Assembly (NCBI GenBank): GCA_964200185.2
Contig: CAXNAD020000268.1
Span: forward strand, 1-23,038
DNA: 23,038 bases
DNA from: Choristocarpus tenellus KU-1152
Taxonomy: Eukaryota > Phaeophyceae
Reading direction: 5' to 3'
Numbering within the stretch: position 1 is the first letter of the stretch; each line of letters opens with the position of its first letter. Below, piece after piece: positions 1-11,800 of the stretch. Below the pieces are notes generated by a model that worked only from the letters and a program-made list of their open reading frames with translations, had not been told where the DNA came from and ran no database searches. The translations under genes were made by a program, and so were the position numbers.

Positions 1-345
1 CAAATGGACAGCTGGCACCCCCCCCCCCCCAGACACTTTAAGCCCCACAGTGAATCTCAGTAGAAAGCCCTGCTCTTAAGTGGGTTGTCAACCTACTCTG
101 ATATCAATGTGATGGTAGTAATCCGTGAGAATAGTTCAGTCCTATATCTACCCAAACTTTAGTGAGCTTTGACTATAATGTTGTGCCAAGGGTGGATACA
201 GAAGCACTTTGATGCAAGGGTACTTAGTATCTTCATAAGGTATGTACTGTAGGGGGAAGGATACAAGAACCACTTCTTTTTTTTGGGGGGGGGGGGGTTA
301 AGCCTTTGTGACAACACGGTTTTCATCCTATCTGCAATACTTGAA
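1..345. other. Left edge, non-coding or upstream intron
   Basis: No convincing exon is visible. The stretch carries a poly-C run of about 13 bases at 18-30 and a T8 tract followed by a G13 run at 277-297. If the gene downstream has more 5' exons, this is its intron; otherwise it is promoter sequence. Confidence 0.4.
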
Positions 346-1322
346 ATGAGTTATGTGGAAGCTTTGCATTTTTCCACTTTGAGTGGAGGAATGGTAGCCT
401 TGGGGTGCTCCACCATATGTACCCACTTTGTCATCAAGAATGCTTACAAACAACTCGTAACCAGCAAGGATAAGATTAAGAAAATTGAAGCAGACAACAT
501 CAGCTTGGTGCATAATTTATACTGCAGCGCCTTTTGAGTCCCTCTTTGGAAGTACAAGATCTTTGAGTACTATTTTACTTGTTAGTGCAGCAGATACCCT
601 TGCTGTTGCCTCAAATCTCCTTTTAGAGGTCATCCACATTCATAGTCATTGCAAATTTCATCTGGAGTTAAACATATCTGCTTACTCCCGTGCTACCAAA
701 CACTCAGGAGGATGAAGAGCAAAATGGTACATCACCTGTTGAAGTCATCAGCGAAGGTGGTAGAAAAATCTGGGATGAGGACAGTGAGGAGGGCGATGAG
801 GGCATTCGAAGACAGCTGCAAAAGCTGACGGGGCCAGGGGGGTCCCTGGAGAAGGGAACTGAGAGAGCCAAGGGAAGGGGATGGGGGTCAGGGGAGGATC
901 AACCGATGAAGGATGCAGGGGTTGAAGACAATGTGGTCAGCTTTTTAAACAGAGTTTCAGAGGGTAATGGAGAGACGTATTCCCCTAAAGGCTTCACTGC
1001 CTCTAAGCAAACAAAGTCTCTCCACGGTAGAAAGGTGGGCAGTTTAACTGGGGGGAGGGGGAAGGCGGTTGGTAAGAAGATGAAGAGGGGAATAGAAGAG
1101 GCTGAAGAGGAGGAGGGTGATGATGAGGAGTGGGGATCATTTGATGTTGAGGATTGGGGTGGAGAGGAACGAGAGGAGGGAGGGGAAGTTGAAAACTCGA
1201 GAAATGGAGTTGAGGGCGGTGTGTCTGGGGCAAGAAAGGGAGAAGAGGTACCAGGAATGCTAGACGGACTGAGGTTTAAATCTGTTTTTGATGTGGAGGG
1301 AGAGGCTGCTAAGGAAAGTTGA
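346..1322 (+). CDS. 3' part of an unrecognised gene, acidic Gly/Glu-rich C-terminus
   Basis: I do not recognise this product. The best model joins an exon ending at 507 to a terminal exon at 708-1322. The donor is GTGCAT at 508, the acceptor is cactcag ending at 707, and both sides are phase 0. The upstream exon encodes a moderately hydrophobic stretch followed by a Lys-rich possible coiled coil (core KDKIKKIEADNISL). The terminal exon (204 residues plus stop TGA) is dominated by Glu, Asp, Gly and Lys, with an acidic run around 1100-1170, and is probably disordered. An ATG at 346 is in frame, but the frame is open upstream and more exons may lie outside the window, so the start is uncertain. 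The opposite strand also carries a long open frame here, which purine-rich coding produces by mirror effect. Confidence 0.42.
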
Positions 1323-3859
1323 GACACTGCCTGTGGAGACCTATTCATACCTGAAGGGACAATGAGTCGAGAGAGGCAAACTTGTCGTATCAGGTCAAAT
1401 AATTTGTGGACAATGTGGGAAGGTTTGTATGTATTTTGGCCAGGGGAGGGGAAGCAGAGAGTGTCATTTAGTAGGTGGTTGTGTGTGTTTTGGAACGAAG
1501 ACATTCTTCGCTTGTCTAATTTTAGGCGCTTCGGCATTGCCACCGTTTGGTGCCTGCTTTAATGCGTTGCTCCAGTTTTGTCGTAAAATGCTTATCATGC
1601 ATGGTTTATGTACATCTGAGGTTGACAGAATTCATCAAGTGCTGAGTGCCTTAACATGTGTTCAGTGGCTGTGTGTTTTGTGGTTGTCATGCCCAAGCAT
1701 TAAAAATCTCTGTCAAAGGCCGAGAAAGGTATGCACACAATATCACTGGTGATGCCGTGTAGTGCACTTTTCAGATGCACAACTGGTATATTAGTATATC
1801 TGACTTACAGCACTTGTTAATATTTAGTACGGCTATTCCAACCCATCGAACTAGGCTAATCCTGTTGTTCTTGGAAACATATTTCGAAGAAAAATGCTCA
1901 CCATGTACAGCACTATAGTTACAATTACCAATGTTTACTTTGTTAGCAGCTTTTAACTTTTTTAACATTTCATTAGCCATGATTGTAAATTACACGCCAA
2001 AACTTCATATGTCGAGGATATTCGTGAATGTTTTAGTAGGTTTGATTGGCACTCCGAGCTTTGAGGTACGAACTATATTGAGGAATTAAAATTTGCACTG
2101 GCTAGTATTTTGAACAGTAGTAGCAATTTTACCTTCTCTCTTGATGGAGCATGGGAAGACTCTACCCTTATCATCATATACAACTATGTCTTTCCAAGGA
2201 GGATTAGTGGTTCGGCCTGTGTTGCACTACTCTATTGTCATGCATACTCATTTCTTGTATTAGTGTACAGGCGGGAGCTTCACACGGTCAATATTTACTA
2301 GAGTACTATTGTAAGATTAACAACGTTGACACTTATCAACAGGCTCTGCTTAGCCCTCGATAGAAGTAGAGTTCATCATCATACACAGCTTAGGTATTCA
2401 TGGTATTAAGAACGTGTGATACTATTTGGGATCTCATTCTTCAATATCTCGTTTAATTCTTGTCTCTTGATCAGGTAGATGAGTGTCATGGGTCACGGAA
2501 CATCTTCCATCATGTATATCATTGTCTTATGAGTATGGAATCCACCATTGGGTCAAGATTATTCAGTTATCTTTTTGTGTAGGGTTGGCTTCATTGTTGG
2601 GAGTGTGAAGCTAAAACGATATTGAGGGAAGTCTGTTTTGTACGTCGCTTTTCTCGTAATGGAGAACATTGGCCAGACCACCTATGAGGGATCAGCCTTT
2701 GCTGAGTTTATCCCACTCTACTCCTATGTGATTGATTGCGATTAATATTGTTTTGTTGGGAAAAATGCTAAAATGTCAATCGCCTCAAATGCTCAATTTC
2801 CTAGGTTCCTTGGTGCAACTAATCAAGAGAAACAGTCCAACTTTCCAGCAAGCAGTATTGAAGAGTTCACAAGAAGACTACAGCAGTGAGAACTTTCTGA
2901 TGTCTAATATATTACTTGTTGCCAAATTTATCACCGTGCAGTGTAGTGGTGGAATCAGACATTGGCGGATGGCACCACTTCTTAGCCATCTTTTCTCTTC
3001 CCTTAGTCTATAACATGTACTCTCAAGTAGACCTCCAAGACATCGTTTTATTGGAGTAGACTGTTGCTGCTGCATATCATCTGTTCTGTCAAGACCAGGG
3101 ACCCTGTGGACCTCGAGCAGCTCAGCTTTCTTGGTGTGGTGCCTGAACGTTCTGAAGTTGGTCGGTACTGTAATTGTCCAAGCCATACAGTGAGTTCAGA
3201 CCAACATATATAGCATGCCAGTAACTAATACTCCGAGTACACGGATAATGGTTCGATCTTTACTTTTGTCCGTCACTGGTGATTCTGCATCCAGATGTCC
3301 ACATTTCATATCTGCCAGCCTTGAACCCGGGCACACAATGCATACTTGAATCTCTATTTCACATACTATCAGTTCTGCGGAAGTTGGTACATGGGAGCAC
3401 AATGCATCATGGTGTATTTGTCGAAATTCGTTACTTTTTCTAAATGCCACATACTTTTATGATAATGTTCAGAGTACTAACAAGACAATAAGAATGACTG
3501 AAAATGGTATAGAGGAGAAGGCCGACATCATTTCATGGTTTCACAACCATATATTGGTGGATCTTGCCATGTCATTACTATTCATTTCCATTCTGTGTGT
3601 GTTTTCATTTGTTATTCCCTTTTCGTACAATGATGGAAGATTGTGGTTGGGAAAAACGAGTCCCCCTGCTGCGCACCTCACTCTTCCTGCTACCCTAGGG
3701 AGCAAGCACTTAGGAAACCTCATCAGGATATTATTGCAGTTGGGAAGATCTGCACTCCTCTGGGCTCCCTGCTTGTCTAGCATGAAAGACCCATCTATTC
3801 CATGCTCCCGCCTTCTTCTCGTGGTTCATTCTCACACCAAGGCCACAGATTACCCTACC
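1323..3859. other. Intergenic region between convergent gene ends
   Basis: About 2.5 kb with no gene I can support. Short open frames occur on both strands (for example 2732-3013 plus, 3196-3450 minus, 3494-3868 plus). They have no recognisable family and no paired splice signals. The region should contain the 3' UTR of the acidic-protein gene on the left and of the minus-strand coiled-coil gene on the right. Confidence 0.5.
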
Positions 3860-6800
3860 TCAAGCTGAAATATCCATGGGGGAGATGTTCCGTGTAGCAT
3901 GGTGCCCATTGCTATCAGTTTCCCAAGCTACAGCCTCCACTCCGAGTGGAACTTGATCAGCTTTCATAGTAACCACCTGGATGGGACAAGCTAATCTGTC
4001 ATCTGCTCCTCTGCCGACACTGCAGCGCTCAGCTACTTCCCCAGTGCTGCTTCCAGGATCACATTGCAGTTCATCCCCCTGATTTGTGTTCTCTCCTTCC
4101 TCGGCATTATCACGGAGGAGGCTATCAAGGCGGTGTTCAAGGATACTCAAATTCGCCAAGACCATGAAGGCATTGTTTGCCTATTTTTTTTAATAGATGA
4201 CGAACAGGTCAGAAAGGAGTCTTTGAAAATACCATACAATTTGAAATTGTTCACTATTATCTGTGTCAACTTCTCAAATTTTGTCGTCTGGGATTACAGG
4301 ACATCATCTACCGAAAATATGCATTTCGAAGGGTGGATCTTGGTGGTGGCGGATTTACGAGGGCTGAGATTGAACGCAACACAACACTCACTGCTTGGCA
4401 CAGTGAACTGCTTCTACTAACAGAGAGTCAAACATGAGTATAGATGCCAAAATTATCAGAAAAAAATAATTAAGTACTCTGCATATATCTACGTTGAACT
4501 TCCTAAAAAATAATGATAATGGAAATGGTCATATGTAGAGCACTTTAAACGTAGTAGTACCCATCATTTCAGTTCAGAGAGAAAACTAATTGTAGCAGAA
4601 ATGATACACTGCCCTTCACATCTCATCTCTACATTATTGAGTCCCCTGCGCACTCCTCTCTTCATGCCTCACACACGAACCTCTTGATAGTGATGGCACA
4701 CCTACATGAATGCACATGCTTAACAATCCTCCTGATGCTATGTTGATCCACAAAATTTCAATTTACTAGCTACATTTTAATGAGACTATTGGGTTTCAGG
4801 AATTATGTATAGAGACCTCCAAATAGATCGAAACATATGTGTAGAGGCTGGTGGCATAGTGTTCATATTTCAAGTGGGTGAGACACAAATAGTGCATTGA
4901 GCGTGTGTTACATTGTCCTTACCACAAGGGTGCTCATAACATTCCACATTCATCCCACGTTCACTTACCTGCAGGAGCTTGGAGTGTGTGTTGGCCAGAT
5001 TAGTGCGGATAGACAACTGCTGACCTGAGAGCTCCTGGAGTCTAACCTGAAGAACAGGAGGACAATAAAAGTTCATTCAAAAGCAAGGAGAGAAGAGAGC
5101 CAGGAAACTAACAATCACTGACAGGATCAGTAGTGAGAGGAGGCTAATAGAGTGGGAAAGTCGCAAGAGCGAGGGAGGTGTAGATAGTTGTAACGATGCT
5201 ACTTGGAAAAAGACTTTGAGATAAGATCAGACCTAGGTGGATGGAAGGTGTCTTTGTACTGTATATCAAAACACACCCAATACTTACCACAATAAATAGA
5301 CCAGGTCTACCACCCCAAAATGTGCTGAAAGCAACACCATAGAATAACCTCTTTTTGTATTATCCGTGTGTTTGTCTATCACCTCACCATTACAAACTCG
5401 AACTTTTCCTCGTTTCACACTCTTCCCCAAGCCCCATACACCGTACGAAAAACTTGTCAATCACTCACCCGAGCCATTGCCTGCTTAGACTCCTCTTGCA
5501 TGGCGAGTTCCTGAAAGGGGTCCTCGTCTCTTTCTTCCTGGATCCTTTGCATCCCAACCTCTGAACTCGTGTTGCTGCGCCTCATGGAAACAGCATCAGT
5601 CTTGAAAACATAAGAATATTCACAATAGCCCACTCGGTACCAAGGTTGTGGAGGGGGGGAGATTGAGGATGAGGTCGAATGTGATATTTGTGGAATATGA
5701 AACACTGACGTTGCCTGCACTTGCTTACCCCATCAACGTGTGACCTGAGCTTCTCCTGCTTGTTCGAAGTACTCTTCAGAAAGGAAATACTAAAACGTAC
5801 TTCTTTCATATTGAAATATATATTCTTCGTGATTGAAGAGGGTAATTACACTTACATCAACATGAGATACTTCAAAATGGTCCAAGTATCTCCCCTGTAT
5901 CTGGTAAACTCTTTATTTAAGGTCGCAAAGGTTCTCTATTGAATCGTATGGTGTATGCACGAAACTCATTGAATACAGTAGTGTGAACACAACAATTGTT
6001 AGCACAGATTATGCAGTGTCTACCATATACGATCAAAATCAACTTGTAAAGGGTCGCATTGTTTGAGCAAAAGCACAGTATTTGATTAAGAACTCCAGAT
6101 GCCCAATAAGACCTTCTGTTCACAAGGAGGGGAGATAAGTGCGGGTCTTTCTCACCCTTGCACCACCTCTCTTCACTGAGGTATTGTTGCGATCGTCTGG
6201 TGCCCGGGGCGTAGCAGTAATCTTCTTTTTTGAGTTTTTCTCCCCCCCAGTGGTGGCTCTCCTCCGTCCCTCACTAATTTGATTCGCTTGTAGTTCCTTT
6301 TCCCCCTCGGCTCGCCCTGCAAGCACTCCAATGTTCCCCTCCCTTGCCACACCTAATCTACCGCTACCATTTTCTGAACCATGGCCAACAGGGGTAGCTG
6401 GTGCAGTACCCAGAGTGGTATTACCTGATACTGGAGTACTGGTGGAGGTGGGTAGAAGCGAATTTGGCAAGGAGTGTGTAGCAGAGAGGCTAGAAGCAGC
6501 TTCGGCTTGGTCAGGTTTCATTGACTCTACCTCTGCCCTCTGTAATGAATCCTGAATAATCTTCTTAGGAGGAGAGTGACCTTGCTCAAGGTCTGAGTAA
6601 CGACGCTTCCCCGCTACCTCAGATCTGCTGCTATAGAGACGCGACGTCATGGTATTGTTGTCAGTTGCCCGGCCAAGTCCACATAGTTGGGAGGAGGAGG
6701 TGCTGGGAATCTCTTCCCTGAACTGAGTTGATGTGGAGCTTCGGGTATCTGCAGCCGGAGATGAGGGCAGCATTGAGGTCAAGGCTGCATCGTTCCCTCT

Positions 6801-7666
6801 TGATATCTTCCTTTCTTTTGTATTACCCTTGTTACACAAAGCGGAGCTTCTCTGTGTCGTCCTTTTTGAGGCAGAGCGGTCGTGACTATCGCAGAATGCA
6901 TTGAAGAAGTTGCTGCTGCCACGCCTGCTACTCCCGGAGGTACCCTGAGCATCACAGACAAGCAAACCTTCCAGCCCAGATCCTCCAGCGAGGCCACAAG
7001 CTCTGATATCAGTAGAGGATTCCGACTCGAAGCTTCGAATGTGGAGTGAGCCAGAGGAGCCACCAATGTCTATGGAGAGATCGTGTGATCGACAAAAAGC
7101 GAGAAAGAATTGATGTACCAGTAGGCGCTTTTTTTTTCGTTCTCCGCAGGATGTGAGGGGGGGGAGTGATTAGAGAGACTTGTTACCTGAATCCTAAAAG
7201 CCAAAAATGGACATCAGCACCTTTTACTACTATACATGTTCAACCTTGTTTGATATCATATCTATACATCGAGGCAAACTTTAATTCACACCGATCAAAC
7301 TCCATTACCAGATATAGTACACAGTGGACTCTGTTGTCTCCACAACCAAAAAGAGGACCTTCAACAGACGATACATGTGCGATATGATCCTTTCGTCAAG
7401 TCTTGCGGTTTTGAAGTTCTTTGGCAGAGAAGATCAGAGATCTTACCACTTTTTGTTGACCCGAAGAAGCCAGAAGACTCACCAAGCGATGTGTTCTTCA
7501 CCTTTATAGCAAGGTTGGGCGGAGGTCGTGCTGGTGGAAGAAGGAGGAAAGAAAGAACCACAAGATGTAAGGGCGAGGAGAGCGGAGTTGCGGCTACGAT
7601 CAACATATTTCCGAGAAGATCGCATAGTGAAATCGCCTGGAAAATGAGGCTGATGTAGGGTTTCAT
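3860..7666 (-). CDS. Disordered basic protein with C-terminal coiled coil, six exons
   Basis: Unrecognised protein. Exons in transcript order: 7666-7483 (first exon, uncertain), 7069-6156, 5773-5729, 5600-5469, 5046-4969 and 4180-3860 (stop). Donors read GTGAGT, GTGAGA, GTAAGC, GTGAGT and GTAAGT, every acceptor is AG, and the phases agree throughout (1, then 0 four times), giving 557 residues. The big exon is Ser/Thr/Arg-rich with NLS-like basic patches (GKRRYSDLEQGHSPPKKI; KNSKKKI). From about residue 390 to 480 the chain turns Gln/Glu/Leu-rich with heptad spacing (QRIQEERDEDPFQELAMQEE; VRLQELSGQQLSIRTNL; ILEHRLDSLLRDN), so a coiled coil is likely. The tail is acidic. A nuclear scaffold or adaptor role is only an inference. 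The precise splice fit, not homology, is the support. Confidence 0.68.
7502..7625 (-). other. Alternative first exon for the coiled-coil gene, different frame
   Basis: A second possible first exon overlaps the one at 7666-7483 in another frame. It starts at an ATG (MRSSRKYVDRSRNSALLAL) and reaches a GTGAAG donor at 7501. Its end is also phase 1, so it joins exon 7069-6156 without a shift and gives 537 residues. It is Ser/Arg-rich like the rest of the protein, whereas the 7666 start gives a hydrophobic Leu-rich N-terminus. The GTGAGT donor of the 7666 version is the stronger splice site. I cannot decide between them. Confidence 0.35.
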
Positions 7667-7984
7667 GTTGTCTCGGATCGATTTGCGAGAGGACCCTTGT
7701 GGACAAGAATTATTGCCATACTACTGTGCCGCCCTCACTCACTCACCACCACTCTGACTCTTAAAGCGATCCATTCAGCAGCAATACTCGAGGGTATCGC
7801 GAGTTGCCCCCCTAAGGAAATGACAGCATAAGAAGAGAAGTTCACCTATCTCGATAATGTATCGCAGTCTATTTCACCAAAGACAGGAGATTTGAAGCAA
7901 AGAACGACGACTATCCTCCGCAACAGCAGGTTTTCGCCACTTCTCTTGTTTCTTTCCAAGATCTGATCAGTAATATTAGAGAAA
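7667..7984. promoter_or_regulatory. Divergent intergenic region, likely shared promoter
   Basis: About 320 bp separate the first ATG of the minus-strand coiled-coil gene from the ATG at 7985 on the plus strand. It should hold start signals for one or both genes. I see no clear TATA box or repeated element in it. If SPO11 really begins at 8838, the region between the two genes is longer. Confidence 0.4.
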
Positions 7985-8146
7985 ATGAGCAGCGAAGGTG
8001 ACAAAAGAAAAATAATTGTTTCGCCACCTACGAGTAGGGCAACAAGGATGACCCTCAGCGGTCACAAGAGTTCTGCAATCCTGACCCCTTCCGTATCGAG
8101 CAAGGAGGAGAGTCCTGGGCTTAGACTCGGCAACCTTCTTGTTCTC
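7985..8146 (+). CDS. Candidate 5' exon of SPO11 or a small separate ORF
   Basis: An open frame starts at an ATG in an A-rich context and begins MSSEGDKRKIIVSPPTSRA, a plausible protein N-terminus. A GT at 8147 leaves it in phase 0. An acceptor at 8788-8789 (after a pyrimidine-rich tract) opens the SPO11 first-exon frame, also in phase 0, adding 16 residues before Met 8838. Joined, SPO11 would gain about 70 N-terminal residues and reach about 438. SPO11 proteins usually have a variable N-terminal tail of that order. The donor is weak (GTGTAC), and unspliced the frame runs to a stop at 8252-8254, so it may be a separate short ORF or nothing. Confidence 0.33.
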
Positions 8147-8837
8147 GTGTACCTGGAGAATTGTCTTCACACGTTCTTTTTTCTGGAGCATCAGAAGAGA
8201 TCGCGAGGTGTGCACAATTCATACATAGTCCCCTGGGTCGGGGTGCAGGGTTAGGTTAAATATACGATTTTCACATAGTTGAGAACCTCCTCGAATTAAT
8301 GATTCTGCCAGAAGTCTAGAGATGTGTTATGGGTGGTCTTGAAAAGTTAGAGAGGGAGGGGCCTCCCACATTTCGTCGTGCCGTTATGCTTTGTTGCTCT
8401 TAGAACATCGATCCACGGCCCGTGTCTGTGTTCCCTTCTGCGGAGCACATTGAAACTAGATCAGGATGACCTGCCCCTTGTCCTTCCCTCACATTAGAGC
8501 CTGCGCTACATATGATGTTCATATATTTTCTCTTTGTGGTCAGACAAAAGCAAGCAATGTATTGTGATTGATTGGAGGATCATCAACCTCCACTCATTGT
8601 TGTAGAAAAGGATGGAGATACAATTGGTTTGTAAGGAGGAGAGGAGAGTATATATGCCACTCTACACCACACACATTACCTCTATCGGCTGAAAATGCGC
8701 TTGCTCCTCGGTTCATAATCTGTGACCCCCAGGTTCCACTTCTGCTGTGTAACTGCAACATTTATTCCGTTCTTCTCGATGCTACTCAGCAGGGGGAGGG
8801 AATCTGTGGGCGAGCAAGCACTAACACGGGCACATCA

Positions 8838-11800
8838 ATGACAACGGTGGTAATCTCTCACCCCGTAGATGTACGATGTAATGACCGCGCCCGGGTCATG
8901 GCCAAGCTCAAGGCCTTGGCTGTGGATTGGCAGGAGCAGCTGACAGCTGGGAAAATCCCCACCATCAACAGTGTTAAAACCATGTAAGTGCAATATGTTA
9001 TCTTTATCGTATTCACTAATGCATCGATATACAGTTACCCAGCTCATACACCCCATGCAGCAAGTGTGGAGCGCTGATTGGGATATATATGGTTAGAAAT
9101 TAACTAATACGACTCTTGAGCACGACGATCAGCATGCAGTACTGCACCCTTCATTCCACCTCAAAGTGCTGTCAGACACAAACCACTCCAGCTAATTTTT
9201 TACCGCCCTCAAAAAACGCCAACAGCCTAAATATACGAATTGGCTCATCGACACCGAATCACTGCTATTGCCCTTACCCACACAATCCCTATTCCTCAAG
9301 CCTGCCCACTCCCCCTTTCTTCACCACGTCTCTTCCCCATTGTCACCTTAGAACAAAGGAAAAATATGGAGGTGGTTCTGAGGAAGCATGGACGACGAGC
9401 GAAGACGCGCCTGGTTCAGCAGCCGTAGCCACTCGATTAGGGCAAGATATAGACATATATATTATGTCTATTGAAGCACTTTAAAGCATATACGACTCCA
9501 AATACTTAACGTTGTGGCGGAGGCTGTAAGGCAAAGATACAAAGGAATATATCTCTATGCCCTGCTATACTCCTGCAACTAGAGCTCTTGACATCTAAAA
9601 CCAAAAATCGTATTGTGTTCAATGTTTTGTTGAAGCAGTTTGGTACGCTCTGGAAGTGCTCTATTATAATGTATAATCACTTGAAGGGCTACAGCAGAGG
9701 TGGAAGGCTTGAAGGGTGGGTACTTTTAGATCCGACCCTGTCTCAGCTAAGATAGAGCACTGTTTGTGCTCATCACTGGAGAAAGATACATCATTGCCTC
9801 GAACCAAACAAGCAAATTATAGTCTTTGGTCTATGCCGTATGTGTCACACAAGAGTTTTCTTTTCCTATGTAACCGCAAGCATACCATATCTTCCTCTCT
9901 CTCTAGTCACTTTGAATTTCGAACAGGATTCCAAGTAGTACGAATGTTGACACAGCTGCCTCTCACCCCTAAAACTGGTCCTGCACTCTCCACACTGCCT
10001 TGACTCTGGTCCTTCCCTTGGCCCTGTACTCCCCCTTTCCCGCTGGTTTAAATGCCTGTTTCCTATGCCCTGGGTTGTTTTCCACCTTTTTTCTAGCCAT
10101 TGCTACTACTCCTCGGTCTGAGCCCTCTCTTTTGTCCTGAATACAGGGGACTGACTAAGGAAATGGTGCCCCCGCCAGAGAAAGCTGATGATGATGTTAT
10201 CGGAAGGTTTGTTCGAGGTTTCAACAGCTACACCAGGCAAGTAATCTGAGCCGTTATATCTCAGAGGGGGGGGTATTTAGGTCATTTCGAGTATTTAGGA
10301 CTTTCGAAATTTCTGCCCTACACCCAGTTTTGCCTGAAATGCAGCTAACACCCCTTTTTGGAAGCTGTGACTGTAGAAATAGAGGCGAACTTTCGTCGAC
10401 ATTAGCTGGAAATCGCCCTGCAGAGTGTTTGAAGCACACGCACCAGATGACATTCACAGGGGCCCCAAATGCCATCTCAAAAATTGGATGGCCCTTTCAT
10501 TCAAGTTCTTCGTTGGACATTCTCATTGATCTATCTTCTTCTGATCACTGCAGCAGCAGGCTTTCGTTTTCTTCATCCCTTTTGCAGTCATCCCTAACTT
10601 ACGGCAAAGGGCTTACGGGGTACCCCTCTCCAGCGAGCAAAGCGAAGCATGACCAGGACAGACTCGGTTGGACTCGCTGAAGTCTTCAAGTGTGACGATT
10701 ATAGTTGTCGATGTGTACGTGGATCAATTGGTTACATCAAAACGCTTGCACGTTCCTTCTTTAACTCTCAACTCCTGCCATCTCCACTCTTGCCACACCG
10801 TCACCAGCATCCTTTGTATTGTCAGCTTCTCGCTGCGTCTCCTACAGTCGCAAAAGACTGTAACACAAAGGGAAGTATACTATACTTTTGTGAAGCACTT
10901 CGACAACCAGGCAAGATTGTGAATATCAAAGGTAGAACTCTAGAACTCTAGAACTCTAGCTCTTCAATAATATCAGCAAATCTAGAAACGATGTACTTCA
11001 AAAAAAGTATGTAGTACTACTCCGAAGTTCTACTATGGTTTGAAATACGTTGGAGACTGCTGTGGGAAATGCTGCCCACAGGATTCGACTCTAAGCCATA
11101 GAGACTTTCAGATATTTGGAGGAGAGTGGTCACTGCCAAGATAACCTATTGTAGAAGAATGGCCATGCCGTACAGGGATATTCTGGAGAGGAAGACTGGG
11201 CTACTTCTTTCTAGAGTCCTTCCTACTATATGGGGAATGATTGGGATAGTAACAATTTTCTTCTCGGAGTGGCACTGTTTCAATATCTCTACCTCATGGT
11301 TATTTTAAACCATATTTTCGGTTGCTAAAGAGTCAAAGTATCATAGAGAGTAGAGCCGCGTCCGTTTGGGAGCCTAAATCCAATGTTGCGATTTTGATGT
11401 AATTTTGGCTATTGTGTTTGTTAGGAAGTGTCAATATCCTTGTTCCGAAGACACCTTTTCATTACGTATAATTTCACCTACCCCAAAACGTTTTGGAGTA
11501 GGAAAATGTCATTAAAAACCCGTGGGAAGCCAAGCCCCAAATGGACAAACAGGGAAAAATTCGTACCCTCTAAGATATTTTAACTCTAAAGATGGTGCTG
11601 AAAGAAAACGTTTGGGGATCATTCTCACCTTCAAGTAGGTTGAGTACATGTTTGCATACTCAGGACTCAAAGTAGTTCTTCGAGCCATTTCAGCCAAACT
11701 TATAGCCTATGTGTTTAACCTAGCTTCGTTTTGACGAAGTAACTATTTATACACCCGTACTATTGTACATACAGTAGACAGGAAAATGGGAGATGTAAGG

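Noticed and set aside
508-527. A 20-nt GT...AG interval suggestive of a nucleomorph-style mini-intron
   Set aside because: All well-supported introns here are over 100 nt, and the acceptor at 707 gives a better phase-0 join.
899-1543. Long minus-strand open frame opposite the acidic exon
   Set aside because: Its Pro/Ser-rich product is the mirror of a purine-rich coding strand. The plus frame splices in phase with an upstream exon, and the minus frame has no supporting junction.
2732-3450. Several overlapping ORFs of 80-100 codons on both strands
   Set aside because: They have no coding-like composition or domain, and the Cys residues in 3196-3450 do not form a recognisable zinc motif.
3494-3868. 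124-codon plus-strand ORF with a hydrophobic segment
   Set aside because: No family is recognisable, it has no splice partners, and it overlaps the end of the minus-strand gene. It is most likely chance.
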